In this document: piece by piece, positions 1 to 12,609 of the stretch
Numbering within the stretch: the first letter of the stretch is position 1
Layout of the letters: every line of letters begins with the position of its first letter
Assembly (NCBI GenBank): GCA_024305405.1
Contig: JAKNDB010000067.1
Span: forward strand, 762,001 to 826,000
Source of the DNA: Dirofilaria immitis
Taxonomy: Eukaryota > Nematoda > Chromadorea > Rhabditida > Onchocercidae
Direction of reading: 5' to 3'
DNA length: 64,000 bases
Notes under the pieces: model-generated
Told to the model about the DNA's origin: nothing
The model's input: the letters and a program-made list of their open reading frames with translations, nothing else
Databases searched by the model: none
Program-made: the position numbers and the translations under genes

Positions 1-2555
1 TCTGTAAGAATTATCATCTTTATTATCATCATTTCACTTGATACATTCATAACTCTGATCTCAACACCATATGGTATGATGTAATTTCGTTGGAACCCAA
101 AATTCCTAACTTTTCTTGAGTGTAATAGGAAGAATTTGCGTTGTTGTTAAATATCGTAAGGAATCGGAAAGAAAATATTTATTCAGTCATTGGATTATAG
201 AACAATACAATACATAGATATTTGATAATATGAAATACAGAGTAAAATTAAACTGATTAAAATTATTTAACCAGTTTAGTAACAATCAATAATTACGTTA
301 AGGAAGACGAATTTAGTTTGAGTTGAGAAAGATCAATGTAGCATGAATTAAAGAAGACGTGACGTGTATAGCGTTGAATTGAAGAAGACAAATATTCTCT
401 TGAAACTGAGAACAGAGAGCCCTTTCGAACGGATTTCAAGAGTATATATATATATATCTATAATGCTTATACATGGATTGAGCTAACAATATTATATGAA
501 TTACATGAGGAATTGCAGAATTAGTTTTTTTTTTATCCAAATAGAAATTGCATGGAAATTATTTTTCAGAATCAACAGTATGAGATTTGAAAGCTTTCAC
601 ATTATTGATTGTATATGAGATTTGTAAATAAGACAATTTTTTTATAGATTAGCTGACAAATGTGAGAAATGAAAGGAAGAAATCTACCCTCCGTGCAATC
701 TGAATATTTAACAACTGAGACTTATCAGTACCGTACCATCTGAATATTTAACAACTGATTCATCACTACCGTATAACACGATGTATTCTTTATTTAGGAA
801 GTGTTTTTATATTGCTTTCGGTTCTTTCCAGAAGTATAATATACCGTTATATAAAAAAGTACTGTACATTGAAAAAATTTTGGCATTTACTACTCTTTTA
901 CAATTTCTTATGTTCTATAATTTTAAAATTTTAGTTGCCCATATATCAGAGATTTTTATGTTATTTGATTTTATATATAAAATATCCCAAAAATCGATAT
1001 TTCTAACCCAATATGTAGGTTACGGTATCGTCAGAAAGGAAATTTCAGGAATGCTTGCTTATTCCTCTTTTTCATATCATTGATAATTGAATTTATTCTT
1101 AATACTTTGTCTTTTCAAGTAATAATTTTAATTCAATATAAAAGTATGTTATTTTTGTTTAGATTTATCTGACGATTTAAAGATATTCAGGTAATAGACC
1201 TGAGTATATGAGTTACATCATTCGATTTAGTTTTATAGGAGAAAATCCCAAAGTTCCAATGAAGCTTTGATATTGCAAACCAGTGCAAAATTTATGCAAA
1301 TTGGAAAAGTTGATAAGCAAGGTACTTATAATGACGCTATTTTCACTTCAAAGAATTTTCACTTGATGTTGCAAATGTCAACTATCACTTTATCTTATTT
1401 ATCAGAGCACCGATAATTCCGGTTACAGTTTTTCGCGAGTACAAAAACTGATAAGGAATGAAAGTTTCACAAGTAAAATATGTTTGCGAATGATGAAAAG
1501 TAGCAATACCCGCTCACGCAGTCATGCCTAACTCCGAATTAAGTGACCAATAGTTTTAAACTTACCATGCCTTCAATATGCATCATATATTCCTACCAAT
1601 ACCAGTTGACAAATAATCGAACTATCAAACGAGTTAGGACAAATAAATAGGAACTTTATTAGAAGCTCGGTACAATCATATTGTTGGCCATCTTCTATGA
1701 ATTTTCCACTGATTTCGAACGGTCGCAAGTTTGCAACTTTTTTGGAGATGATATTAGAAACCTAGATGTCAAATGAGCAATTTATTGAAAATTTAAAAGA
1801 ATTTCTGACTTAAAATCTAAAACACAAGTCCGTTTCCATACAATATGAGTAATAAATCATTAAGAACGTCATTATCGTTCGTTAAATTTTTTGGCACTCA
1901 GCTTTTACATTAATAATTTGCAATAAATATTTCTTGGTATGATGAATTTTTACCTTTGTAATGGCATCAGAATTCAGTAAAAAATCCAGTACCTAAATAA
2001 TATAATGATGTAGTATGAAATATAAGAAAAATATCTACAAATAAACGATAATAACAGCAAAGGTTAGGAAGTGAAAGCTAAGCTATGTCATTTACTTCCA
2101 GCGGTCCAATTAGGCTTAAGACCAGGTAAAAAAATGGAAAAAAGATATGGCAATATAATGTAGTTATTTCAACTTAGAAGGAAGCTTCTTATCTATTTGC
2201 ATTTTGACAAGCTTTATGAGCAATTCCATTCCAAAAAATTGGAGATTGTGAAGTGGCAGTAACAGCAATTAATCTAATATGTATATATAAATAATGCAGT
2301 AATTAGATATACATAAATTAGTCGGTCGTGCACGAGATCTCGCTCAATAACAAGAGAACTTATTGATCTACATATTGATATGAGATAAAGTGAAATGAAG
2401 AATATTTACAATTTAATCAAAATTCTCATGAAACTCATCCAAAATATTTGATATTTGAGACTAAATTTGAATTGTATAAAATAACCAAGTCAGCTTAATT
2501 ACCCTTATTCAAAAAACAATTATTCAAAAGTGAGGAATACGAGGTCATGAAAAAA
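1..2555. other. Intergenic region downstream of CC2D1
   Basis: AT-rich sequence with no supportable gene. It holds a 40-bp tandem duplication at 698-777 and scattered A/T runs. The longest open frame, 781-1083 plus, codes for about 100 residues rich in Phe, Ile, Tyr and Leu. It has no recognisable domain, no splice-site support and a composition expected of chance reading of AT-rich DNA. The right edge is the 3' flank of the minus-strand CC2D1 gene, whose stop codon is at 2556-2558. Confidence 0.6.
698..777. repeat. 40-bp tandem duplication
   Basis: Two adjacent copies (698-737 and 738-777) both start with ATCTGAATATTTAACAACTG and stay alike through the CAGTACCGTA / CACTACCGTA segment. The second half has diverged by several substitutions, so the duplication is not very recent. 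Confidence 0.75.
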
Positions 2556-5500
2556 TCACAACTCCAAAATCAACCACTTTTTCTGCATAATTGAAAGCTT
2601 CTTTCCACCCAAAGGCTCGCGAATACGTATCTAAAATTCTGTTTTGAGAAATAACCAGCTTAATTAAATCCAAAAAATTACAATATTTCCATTATTTAAA
2701 AGAACATACAATGTCATTCTGCTTTGCTTGCCTAAAAACATAAGAAAAATCGAATTAGTCAAAAGAAATGAAAAATAACCTGGTAGTTCAATTTCCCTCC
2801 TGCTTGCTTCCGTCCTTCCATCAGATTTACATTTTCATGAATAAGAGCTTTTTCTTCCAAGTCAACCAACTTGCAGTCGGCAGTAGCAATTAGTCTGTCA
2901 CTCCTTAGAAAATTACCTTTTGGTAGATCTAAAAGGAGTTATTCGATGAATCCGAAAAAAAGAAAAAACCATAAAACAAATTTTTTGTAGCACAATAAAT
3001 CATTATCCATATGAAAAGCTTTACATGAACAGTTTTGCATCTATGATCATGCAAGTTAGAAAATCCACAATGCTTTATTTCATACTGTCTTTGCTATTCA
3101 AATTATCTTTCTTTTGATGCGATCATTGGTAAAGTATAGATTTGTTTACATAAATGAAAATATCAAATGAACAGTGAATAATCGTTCAATTTTATTCAAA
3201 CCTCAAACTTCAAGCAATTTCTTTTAATGATTCTTTGTAATTGCTTGGTTTTCCGATTGATTGTCAGCAAAAATTTCTGATTATATTCTAAAAATAACGA
3301 GATGTTAAATAAATAAACTAATAAACAATGATTTATAACGAAGAGAAACAAAAAGTAGAAAAATAAGCTGATGACAAGATAAATCACACTAAAGCATACA
3401 AAGATCTTATCTCTTGAAGTAAAGAAAAAATTATTTCCTTTTTGTATCACTTTTCTTTTCCCTTATTTCTTTAGTTTGCTCATTTTTTCCCTGCTCTTTC
3501 TATTTCTCCAAAAATAGCAAAAATTCTTCCTGTTTCAAAGCATATAAAGATGAAAAGTATATGAAAAATTGCAAATAAAATATATGACAAGCTATGATGA
3601 TATATTTTTCCACTGAAGAAGTAAAAGCCACGAAATTAATTTTTGAAAAATAAGAAATCAGAAAGAAAACTATGATCGGATGTACATACATTTTCTGCTA
3701 GTAATAACAAATACTTCCTGTCATACGCTATCAACTTAACAAATCAGTTTATAGGAGCGTCATTATGTTCTAGTTCATATTTTAAGGTGAACTATAGCAA
3801 TCATTTCCTCAGAGTTTGTGTGATCGATAGTAGAAGCACATAAAGAAAAATACCTGGCGAATTAGTAGCAGGTATGACTTTGGTTCTACCAGTTTGATGA
3901 GCATCGTGGGGAAGGCAAAATTGTATTTTACAAACAGATAACCGTCAGATGATTTCCAACCTGAAATACTTTTATTTAAACATCTGATAAATTTTGCATG
4001 TCACCACGAAAATCTGCCCCAGAAATCTCGTGAAGGTGATGTTTAAGGAGCCTGTAGGTATAGCTGATTCTCAAGTAAAATTGTATGATTAACATCAATC
4101 AATCAAAAATAAAATAAAATAATATCTCATTTCGGTAGGAACTTTCGTTACATAAGAAAGAAACAGAATAAAAACCTGCTGGTAATTTTGCATCGGTGAC
4201 TTTTATTATTGTTAATTCGATATGATGTTCATCTACTTCCATGCATACTTCTACCGAAGGTATATTTCGAGTTTCGTAGCGAAACCTGAAAAACATAACA
4301 TTAAATTACAATAAAACTCATAAAATGAGCAAATAAATTTTGAGGAAATCCTGAAGTCAAGACGAAATCAAAGAAGAAATCTGGATTTGAAGGAATTTCT
4401 TACTGTGGCACTGCTGCACCTCTTTTGGCAAATTCGCGCAAAAGAATCAAGTCTCTTTTCGAAATTGCAGACCATGTTTCGAACATCTTTACTCGACTTA
4501 CATCACCCAATCTAAAAACTATTTTAAATTGAGTAACACAATTTTCTAAAAATTCCTAATGATACACAAAAAATTCGTCATGGAAAATGTAAGAATATTA
4601 AATTAATATTAGTTAAGTTAAATTAATTCAAATTTGTTTCTACCGATTAAAGCAAATTATTCATAGTTGGCCAACAATCTACAAATGTAACTTAACTATG
4701 GTAAAAGTTAAACATTTTAAGAGAAAGCTAAATAAAAACGAACTGAGTAAATACAAATTTATATTCCTCGCAAAGCTTTACTTGATAAATGAGATCCTTT
4801 TCCATTGTTGCATATACTTCAACAGGTGTGCCTGCAATAAATAAGTGATTGGCATTGGACATATTCGTAAATCACATTCACATGAAACACGATAAACAAA
4901 TTAAAAGATAATGTAAGAGACATTCAATCCACCTTTAATAGCAGCATCGAAACTTGTATGATGCTCCAGCGATGGCTTAAGCGTCTTTGCAGAAACTTGA
5001 ACTTGTGGTGGCACAGGTGTTTTCTCAATATTAACAGGCAAGCCACTTTTTGAGGCAACAATCATTTTATCAAAACCCTAAATATTAGTATTTAATAAAG
5101 CAGCAGCTAAAAATTTACTTAAGAATGCTCAATTTTCATTTCATATATCTAAAATCTCGCAATAACTTCTGAAGTACGGGTCAAATCTTAAAAGAGACCT
5201 TAGTACTTATATTTTGATGTTATCAGAAAGTACAATTATTTCCTACTTACAATCTTTAAACTAGAATGTGATAGATACCTTTGCATCAAGCAAAAACTTT
5301 TGGCAGTAATCATGTCACCCTTTTTCTTTGCAGCAATAGCAGCTTGCTTGAACTGCAGTTGTCGTTTGAGCAAAAAGTCAAGCTGTTGCTTTTGACGCGA
5401 CTGTCTTCCTGATATTGATGGTTCAGGTGCACTAAACGGACCAACTTCAGGCAATGGCCTTCGCGACATCACTATTCCATCTCAAATTTCATTTAGCTCA

Positions 5501-8500
5501 TAAACATTATGTCTATTGTTATAGAAATAATCAAAACTAGACCAAGAAAAAATATAATAAAATTAATTACTTGTATTAGTAACAGCTATATTTCCTGAAG
5601 GAGGAAGAGGTGGATATCCAGGAGGACATGGCAGTTCGCTTATATCGACCGGTCTATTTAAACGACATGCTTCAATCGCATCTTCATATCGCTTCAAAAT
5701 ACGAGCATTCATTCTGCAGATGTAGTTGATCAGAAATAAATAATGATACACAGTAAAAGAACAATAACTATACGACTTTAATTTTATAGAAAGTGCATTT
5801 TCTAGTGGGAACCGTAGAGGCGAATAATTGCTATAATGCAGATATCAAAAATATATTAAGAAATCAAACTAACATAATTTATGAGAAACACACCTGTATT
5901 TGCGATTATCGTTTTCTGCCTGATTTTGATCGCATAAAGTTTTATATTTCTGCATACGCTGTTGCAACCCATCTAATAGTGTTTTTGGAGAGGAGGGATT
6001 TCTTCATGCTGCAACAATTCGATATTTTTATTTAGCGTTAACCGCAATACAACCATACTTCCTTTGTGAAAAAGAAAAAAGTAATGTAATGAATGAGTGA
6101 AACTTTTTTCTCTTTAGGCACTTCAATACAAAAATATCTAAAGTTTTGCATAGAATATAATCATCTTCTTCACTGTACCCATCTTCTGATCTCATATTGG
6201 CTCCCAATATGGCTCCGATTTTCATTATAAAAAATTTAGGATAAAAAGAGTGAGTTTCTACCGTCTTAATTTTTTGCTTGCATAACTATTGAAGGCAGAA
6301 AAACTGTTAAAGTCCATCAAACTTTTATAATGAGCGATTTATATAGATAAATTTTGACAGATTAAATTGATTATAAAATTTTGGAAGATAATCTATGGAA
6401 TACTTTTTAACTAGAAGAAATGTCAATGAAAAAAAAAAGGACAGAAAGAAATGGGTGAATTTCCTACAGAACCGAAATCGGAAGTTGTCTATCACTTGTT
6501 TTAGTGCATCCTTTGGTAAATTTCAAGCTCAAATTTTTTGATGAAAAAGATTGGAATTTATTGTTATTTCAATAATCAAAAGAGGCTTTTTGGAATTTAA
6601 GGCCAGAAAGACAGGAAAAATCGTGGGAATCATTTCATTTATGAAGCAGGAAATAAGATGATTCAACTTTTAATGTGCTGACGACCAATTAAAGCTGCAA
6701 TTTTTTTGCTTCTGGAAAAAATTATCTTAAGACAGCTATACCTACTTTAGAAAATATTTCAGATGTTAATCTACCATGTAACCTCAAATATCGTACTATA
6801 AGTAACAAATACAGTTTTTTTAATGCAAATTATTTGTAGGGAGTGATCAAATTAACCTTGGTTGATTTGTAGGGAGTAGCTGGAGGTGGAAGTTCGTTTT
6901 CCTCACATTCCGTCACTCGTCCGTCATTTATAGCTTTAATAGCTTCATCGAATTGCTTCGCAACCACATAATATTTATAAGCTTCTTTTTATCATTTACT
7001 ACAATGAAAAACATTATAAATCTTAAAATGGACAAGATTCATTATTTAGTAAACATTGCAGAATACGAAAAACAGAATCTATCAAAAATGAACTAACATG
7101 CATTAGCAGCTTTAGCATTCTTGATATAGGATTCTCGACGACTAATTAATTCTGCCCTTAGCTTCTCTCCTTTCAGAAAGTTAATTGGTTTTTGACAAAT
7201 GTTGGATGGCTTGCTGATTTCCTCCGCAGTGACTGCAGTTATGGATGCAACTGCTTGTGTGGATACCTTCAAAAACAAAAATGTTATCTAGAAAATCTCC
7301 AAGTTCTGCGTTTCAATTAAATTTTACGAAACAAAATCGATTGTGACTATGCTGATAGAAATGACAGATAAAATACACTGTGCCATAGATGGAGGATGAT
7401 TTTTAATCAATTTAATACTCTTTTATGATGATTTGTTATAGAGAAAAAAAGTGTAGTACTGCCACTGATTAAAATTAACTTCAAGATTTTAGTCATTCCG
7501 AGCTATCCAGTAGCTATTGCTTTGACATTATACTAAATGCTAAAGCAAATTTTTGAAAATTTCTTGAGAGTGAAAAATTACATCCGGTTTGGAAATTACT
7601 GAAGCGCCGGCTTCTACTGCATGTGGTTCAACAGAATGAATTGCTTTGATTGAAACCGGAATATCATTCTCATCTATCATTTTTCCTTCTTGCACCTTTT
7701 GTATCAATTCTTCGATCTTGCTGAATCCTCTCTGGTATCTGGATGAAGGTGCAATATTGCTGTGAAATGTTTCGAAACTTTTGAAATTCTTGCTTCACAA
7801 ATGGCATAACAACATAACAACAAAGCAACAATTTCCCACTTGGAAAAAAGTCTTATAATTTTTTGAACGTAAGCGGCAATCTTGAAGACAAAAATGCAAT
7901 GCTGATTGATGAAAATGTAAAAAGAGAATCAACAGTATAATAGAGTCATACCTTTTGATACGCAATACATCATTCCTCTCTTTGCACTTTCCAGCACTGA
8001 AGTATATTGTTTCTTAAGTTCTTGCAATTTATGAAGTAATGTCATGTCAACAGCAGACCCATGTGAAGATTTAGAAGAAATAAGCAGCTTCGAGGATACA
8101 GGTGATCCAACCTCAGTTCTATCATCCTCTCCAACCAAATTACTCAGTTCAGCCTTAAAATATTTGATAGCTAAATGACTTAAAATTTTGGATTTTACCC
8201 GTGAGTAAAGATCCAAAATCAGATGATGTTATAAGAGAGAAGCATTCTTTATACCAAAAGTTCGGGATTGTTGATATCCTCCTCGTCACCACTATTCAAA
8301 TCCTCATCTGATATATCTGATATACTTGAAATACCATATGCGCTATTCGTTCGCTGTGAATCTTGTGCAACTGATTCACGACGATCTAAGATTATGCACT
8401 GTTTTTATTATAAATAATGGCTCCACAGAAACTGCATATTTCCGCATCAAGACCATCTGGTCATCTGATTCCTTGGAAAAAATAAGACTATAAGCTGGAT

Positions 8501-8846
8501 ATAAGTTTCTTCTAGTAGGATCTTATATTTCAGCTATAATAACGGGAATAATTAAACTTTTATTTTGATAGCCTTTCTTTGCTGGCATTTCGATTTACAT
8601 GATAAATAAATTAAACATAAAAGATAAACTTTCACAAACTCATATAAGATTTTGATAGATTGCTAAACGACAACTAAAACCTAAGGTATGTTGAAAAGTG
8701 CTACTCTCGCGCGTTCTATTCGTACAATCAGCAGATATATGGCCAGCCGCTCGTTCTTCTGCCTCTAAAGCTAACAATTCGGCCATCAGTTCTTCATCGT
8801 TTTCCACATCGCCATACATAGCTTTCTCCATCATTTGGAAGTCCAT
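2556..8846 (-). CDS. CC2D1: CC2D1/Lgd-family protein (DM14 repeats and C2 domain)
   Basis: Ortholog of CC2D1A/B and fly Lgd, cytosolic proteins that bind the ESCRT-III subunit CHMP4/Shrub and act in endosomal sorting. Exons in order of translation: 8681-8846, 8255-8385, 7969-8153, 7582-7759, 7098-7266, 6857-6981, about 5894-6008, 5571-5709, 5251-5471, 4933-5077, 4782-4831, 4404-4511, 4176-4285, 3854-3960, 3202-3287, 2780-2928, 2556-2630. An acidic N-terminus (DEDLNSGDEED) is followed by four DM14-like repeats; clear signatures are RYQRGFSKIEELIQK, AKQFDEAI, RYEDAIEACRLNRPVD and LLKRQLQFKQAAIAAKKKGD. The C-terminal C2 domain ends VRIREPLGGKKLSIMQKKW then ILEL-stop. Most junctions agree in phase. 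Exceptions: entry to the exon at 5894-6008, a one-base break near 3908, and the junctions at 4511/4782 and 2928/3202. The true start may lie upstream, because an acceptor TTTTCAG at about 8882 keeps the frame open 5' of the ATG at 8846. Confidence 0.88.
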
Positions 8847-8881
8847 TTCACTTTTAGGACTAAATACCAGTAAACAAGTCT

Positions 8882-10142
8882 GAAAATTATTTACTTCCTT
8901 TTAGAAATTAATTCAATTCAAAAATACCGAACATATAATCCTCTATGCGTGTGTTACTTATAAATATGAAATTAAGAAAAAAAACTCCCAACATATCTAT
9001 TACTTCTAAATCCCTAACATGACAAGTAAGCCTCAAATAGTAAAGTAACTGACCACACCGAAATCTATAACACCACGATCACGGCTTATCTACATTTTCT
9101 GTATCTTCAGTATTCCTTCCCTTTGGATATTCAATTTACATATTAATTGAATGGAGTCAATATGCAATTTTTTAATCTCGTTCCTTGTTTCTAATTATCG
9201 ATGAAAGCAAGAAATTGGAGAGCTGTCGAGAGATTCAAGAAATAATGCTAACAGAGAGATTATTAGAAAGGACATGGGAGACAGGAAGGATGGATTTCGT
9301 ACACCTTATCCGTTTCCACAGCAAATTTGTCAATTGAGATTGGAAAAATTAATCAAAAATCTTTCATGCATATTCATTCTCTATTTTGCTATCATTGTCG
9401 GTAATCAAAATTATCTGATCGGTTGCCAATATCATCATCCAATGACAATCATTGTTAAGAATGGTTTTCCGGAAGTGATTCAAGACATCAGTTTTAGAGC
9501 ATTCCGTTTTATCCATCATGAATCATTTGTTTACAATATCTCAATTTATCAATATGTGAAATTATTCCGCAGTTATTCCTTTATTATTCCTTTAGTGCAT
9601 TATCATATCACTACGATTAACAAAGCATAAAAAGATAAAAATTCGTGAAATTAATTATTATTATTATATTGAATGTAATGCTTTTGTGAATTATCCTTTT
9701 AAGCTTAAGCAAAATTTATATTTGAATTCTCGACATTCTCGTTGCCTAATCTTTCATTCAAAGCTTTTGTGCATCAAATCATACAATCCTATTTATTTCG
9801 AGATTTCTCCAATAATTAATTAATTTTTTAAATCCAGACTTGCTTGTCTTGTACCTATCTACTATCACCAATTAGTGATTACTAAAAAATAAGGATTAGT
9901 GACGTAAACATATTTTAATACACTGTGATGATGATACAAGATGAAAGAAATCTATTCATAGTGATGAATGGGAAAGAGAGAAGATCGATCCGATATGTAG
10001 ATTCTAACCAATCCAGTAGATTCTAACCTTCACAGCAGATGAATCACGTCAGTAAGTGATCGTTCGTGTATAAGATGGCGTATTTTATAAGTATGATATT
10101 TATAATTAACTTAATTATTTAATGTTAGCTAATATTACATTC
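8882..10142. other. Spacer between CC2D1 and the SH2 kinase
   Basis: About 1.2 kb between two minus-strand genes. It should contain the 5' end and promoter of CC2D1 and the 3' flank of the kinase. A plus-strand open frame of 118 codons at 9274-9630 is the only long frame and is listed separately. A short repeat of GTAGATTCTAACC occurs twice near 9997-10030. Confidence 0.5.
9274..9630 (+). CDS. Unrecognised open reading frame, 118 aa
   Basis: A single uninterrupted frame starting MGDRKDGFRTPYPFPQQ, with one hydrophobic stretch (about residues 31-43, IFILYFAIIV). It ends at TAA with AAAAAGATAAA following. I recognise no family. In favour: its length exceeds most chance frames here and the first 25 residues are less A/T-driven than usual. 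Against: the rest is rich in Ile, Phe, Tyr and His, and there is no splice or promoter support. It could be chance, or an exon of an unannotated gene. Confidence 0.15.
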   Translation: MGDRKDGFRTPYPFPQQICQLRLEKLIKNLSCIFILYFAIIVGNQNYLIGCQYHHPMTIIVKNGFPEVIQDISFRAFRFIHHESFVYNISIYQYVKLFRSYSFIIPLVHYHITTINKA

Positions 10143-12609
10143 TTAAACAAATGCTATTTTGGTAAGGGTCCGATTAATTTCCTTGAATGTCGGTCTTTGT
10201 TTCGGTTCTTCTATCCAACATTTCTTGATTAGTCCTATAATACCTGGCGGTACATCAAGTGGTATTTCCATTCGATACTTACTACCATCAGTTAGTTTTT
10301 CTCGCACTTGTGCATTGCTCATACCTGATACAAATTAAAAATTTCATATTTGAAAGTTTAGAAGAATTTAGAGTGTTAATTTTATAGAATATGATAACTA
10401 TCACAAGAGAAGGATCAATTTTTAAAATATTGATAGCATGGAAGAATGATTTTTGAGAAATAAAAGTTTCTTAGATAGAAAATGATAAACTTTTTGTCTT
10501 CCATAGATTAGTCGAATTTTTTTGAATATATTTTTAAAATTTTCCTATTGCAATTATTAAGCTTCTCTTATTTCTCATGTTAATTCGAATAATTATCAAT
10601 TAATCAATTCATAAATAACCATTATATGGTTCGCTGCCATCGGTGAATATTTCAAATAACAATACACCAAATGCCCAAACATCACTTTTGGTGGTAAATT
10701 GCATCGATTTGATTGCTTCTGGTGAAAGCCATTTTGTCGGTAATTGTATTTCAGAATTGATAACTTGTTGTTCCTTCACTGATAATCCGAAATCACATAT
10801 TTTTAACTGAATGAAAAATAATCTGCATAATCCGGATTGTGCGAATTTCGCTGTAAATTATTACGAAATGATGATAGGAGAGATGAAATTTCAAAAGAGA
10901 AATTTTGACGAAATTTATTACTAATTTTAGAACAGAATGGAAAGTAGCACAATTTAATCTTAAATTAAATTCCTCCCCTTCCCTGCTTATTTTCTAATTT
11001 CCTTTGCAGATGTTAATCATGAACCGTTAAATCTTGTTCGGTAAGAAGACAATTTCGAGCTGCTACATCTCGATGAATACATCGTTTCTCTTCTAAATAT
11101 TTCAAACCAGATGATGCTTCCTTACAAAAACGATATCTTGTTGCTATCCCGAGATGTGCTCCTTTTTGTGTAAATACTAAAAATTTCAACAATTGTTTGT
11201 TTGTTTGTTTGTTTAATTAAATATCACCAAACAATCAATCATATGAAGCAAAAGAAATGTATTTTCTTTCTTATCCAATCATCAATTATTATCATTTAGC
11301 CTTATCTGTATAACTGATTGTTGTAATATCAGCTTATATTATCAAAATTAAAATATCAAACTTTTAATAGAGATCCACCACCACAAAATTCGACTATTAT
11401 CATCAATGGCTCTTTTTGGCATGCGATACCAATAAATTGTACCAAATTTTCATGCCTATACTCCTCATAACTTTTGCTTCCTAGAAATCTTCAATTCAGG
11501 ATGCCCTGAATTAAATTATCAAATTAAAGTAATTCATTTCACTTCCACTAACTTCTGCAATGATCTCATCGGTTTTAAGTATTAAAAATTATTATAAATT
11601 TATGAATAATTCTATCTTTCAGTTTATGAGTTAAATTAATTGATCAATTGATGATACAGATAAGTTGTTGAAATTTGGTTGATAATTATTATAAATTATT
11701 AAATTTAAAATTTATATTTCATTAAGGATCTTTTTTTTTGTACTAGGCTTTTATTTGAATATAGCATAAAAGAAATAATTAAAAATTTATAAAACATATG
11801 AAAATGTAAATATGCCTGAAGAAATGAAGCTCGTTTAGCCTTATTGCTAGCTTGTCCAGCATATGTTTTTACGGCAACCGTTAGATAAGTATGACCATCT
11901 TGCAATATACCTTTAAAAACTTGACCAAATGCTCCTTGGCCAAGTTCATCTTTTAAACGTACTCGATCATGTGATATTACCCAGGCCTAAATGATATTTT
12001 TTTATAATCTCATTTTGACTATTCTCGATTAATCAAATATTCCATTTACAACAACAGTTTTCGAATCTTATACAATCTATCATTTAATACATTTCTGTCT
12101 CTTATCAATTATCATAGTTACAGGAAAATAATTATATTTATCTTTGGTTGTAATTTTAATTTTTACAAATTAAAAATGAATAGAACTGACCGGATGAGGG
12201 ACAGGTCGTTTTACAACAATCGGCAATTTTTCATGAATTGATTTACGTGTACGAACATAATGTGAGACCATTTCAGTAATTTTTTGAAACATTTTTGATT
12301 TACAAAATATGAACCTTTTTCGGTTAAGCCAATATTAAATGCCCAAAGGTTACGATTATAACGAACGACCCATACAATTGACTGCAATACATTTCATTTC
12401 ATTTCATTCATTCCTTATTTTGAAAATTTATTTATTTATTTATTTTTTTAAATATCATCAAATTAAACACCTCTTCTTCATCCTCTTCCGGAATACCAAA
12501 TAAAAAATCTCCATCTTTTATCAATAATTTCTCCATATCTATACGATTAACAATACCATGATAATAGGCTTCTGATAAAAGATTATCATTTGCTTCTACT
12601 AACACTTTC
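10143..12609 (-). CDS. SH2-domain non-receptor tyrosine kinase (Fes/Fer-like)
   Basis: Cytoplasmic tyrosine kinase of the SH2-plus-kinase type that is expanded in nematodes. Exons in order of translation: 12471-12609, 12191-12381, 11816-11986, 11362-11480, 11025-11176, 10620-10806, 10143-10324. The SH2 domain begins YYHGIVNRIDMEKLLIKDGD and runs to about HYVRTRKSIHEKL. The kinase domain shows the glycine loop LGQGAFGQV, the VAVK lysine, the catalytic loop HRDVAARNCLL, DFG, WLSPEA, DVWAFGVLLFEIF and CWIEEPKQRP, ending TKIAFV-stop. Catalytic residues are intact. Oddities: the SH2 phosphate-binding motif reads DFLFGI rather than FLVR, no Tyr lies between DFG and SPE, and the intron after ASFLQ has a GC donor. 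Three single-base frame breaks (about 11161, 11461, 12300) look like missing homopolymer bases. The first coding exon upstream of 12609 was not found, so the N-terminus is incomplete. Confidence 0.85.
11194..11216. repeat. (GTTT)n microsatellite
   Basis: Short run of about five GTTT units inside an intron of the SH2 kinase gene. It has no apparent coding role. Confidence 0.7.

Noticed and set aside
781..1083. 100-codon plus-strand frame in the left intergenic region
   Set aside because: Composition is that of chance AT-rich reading (Phe, Ile, Tyr, Leu). There is no domain, splice context or promoter signal.
2556..8846. CC2D1 as a pseudogene
   Set aside because: Most splice sites, phases and all domain blocks are preserved, and neighbouring essential genes show the same kind of breaks.
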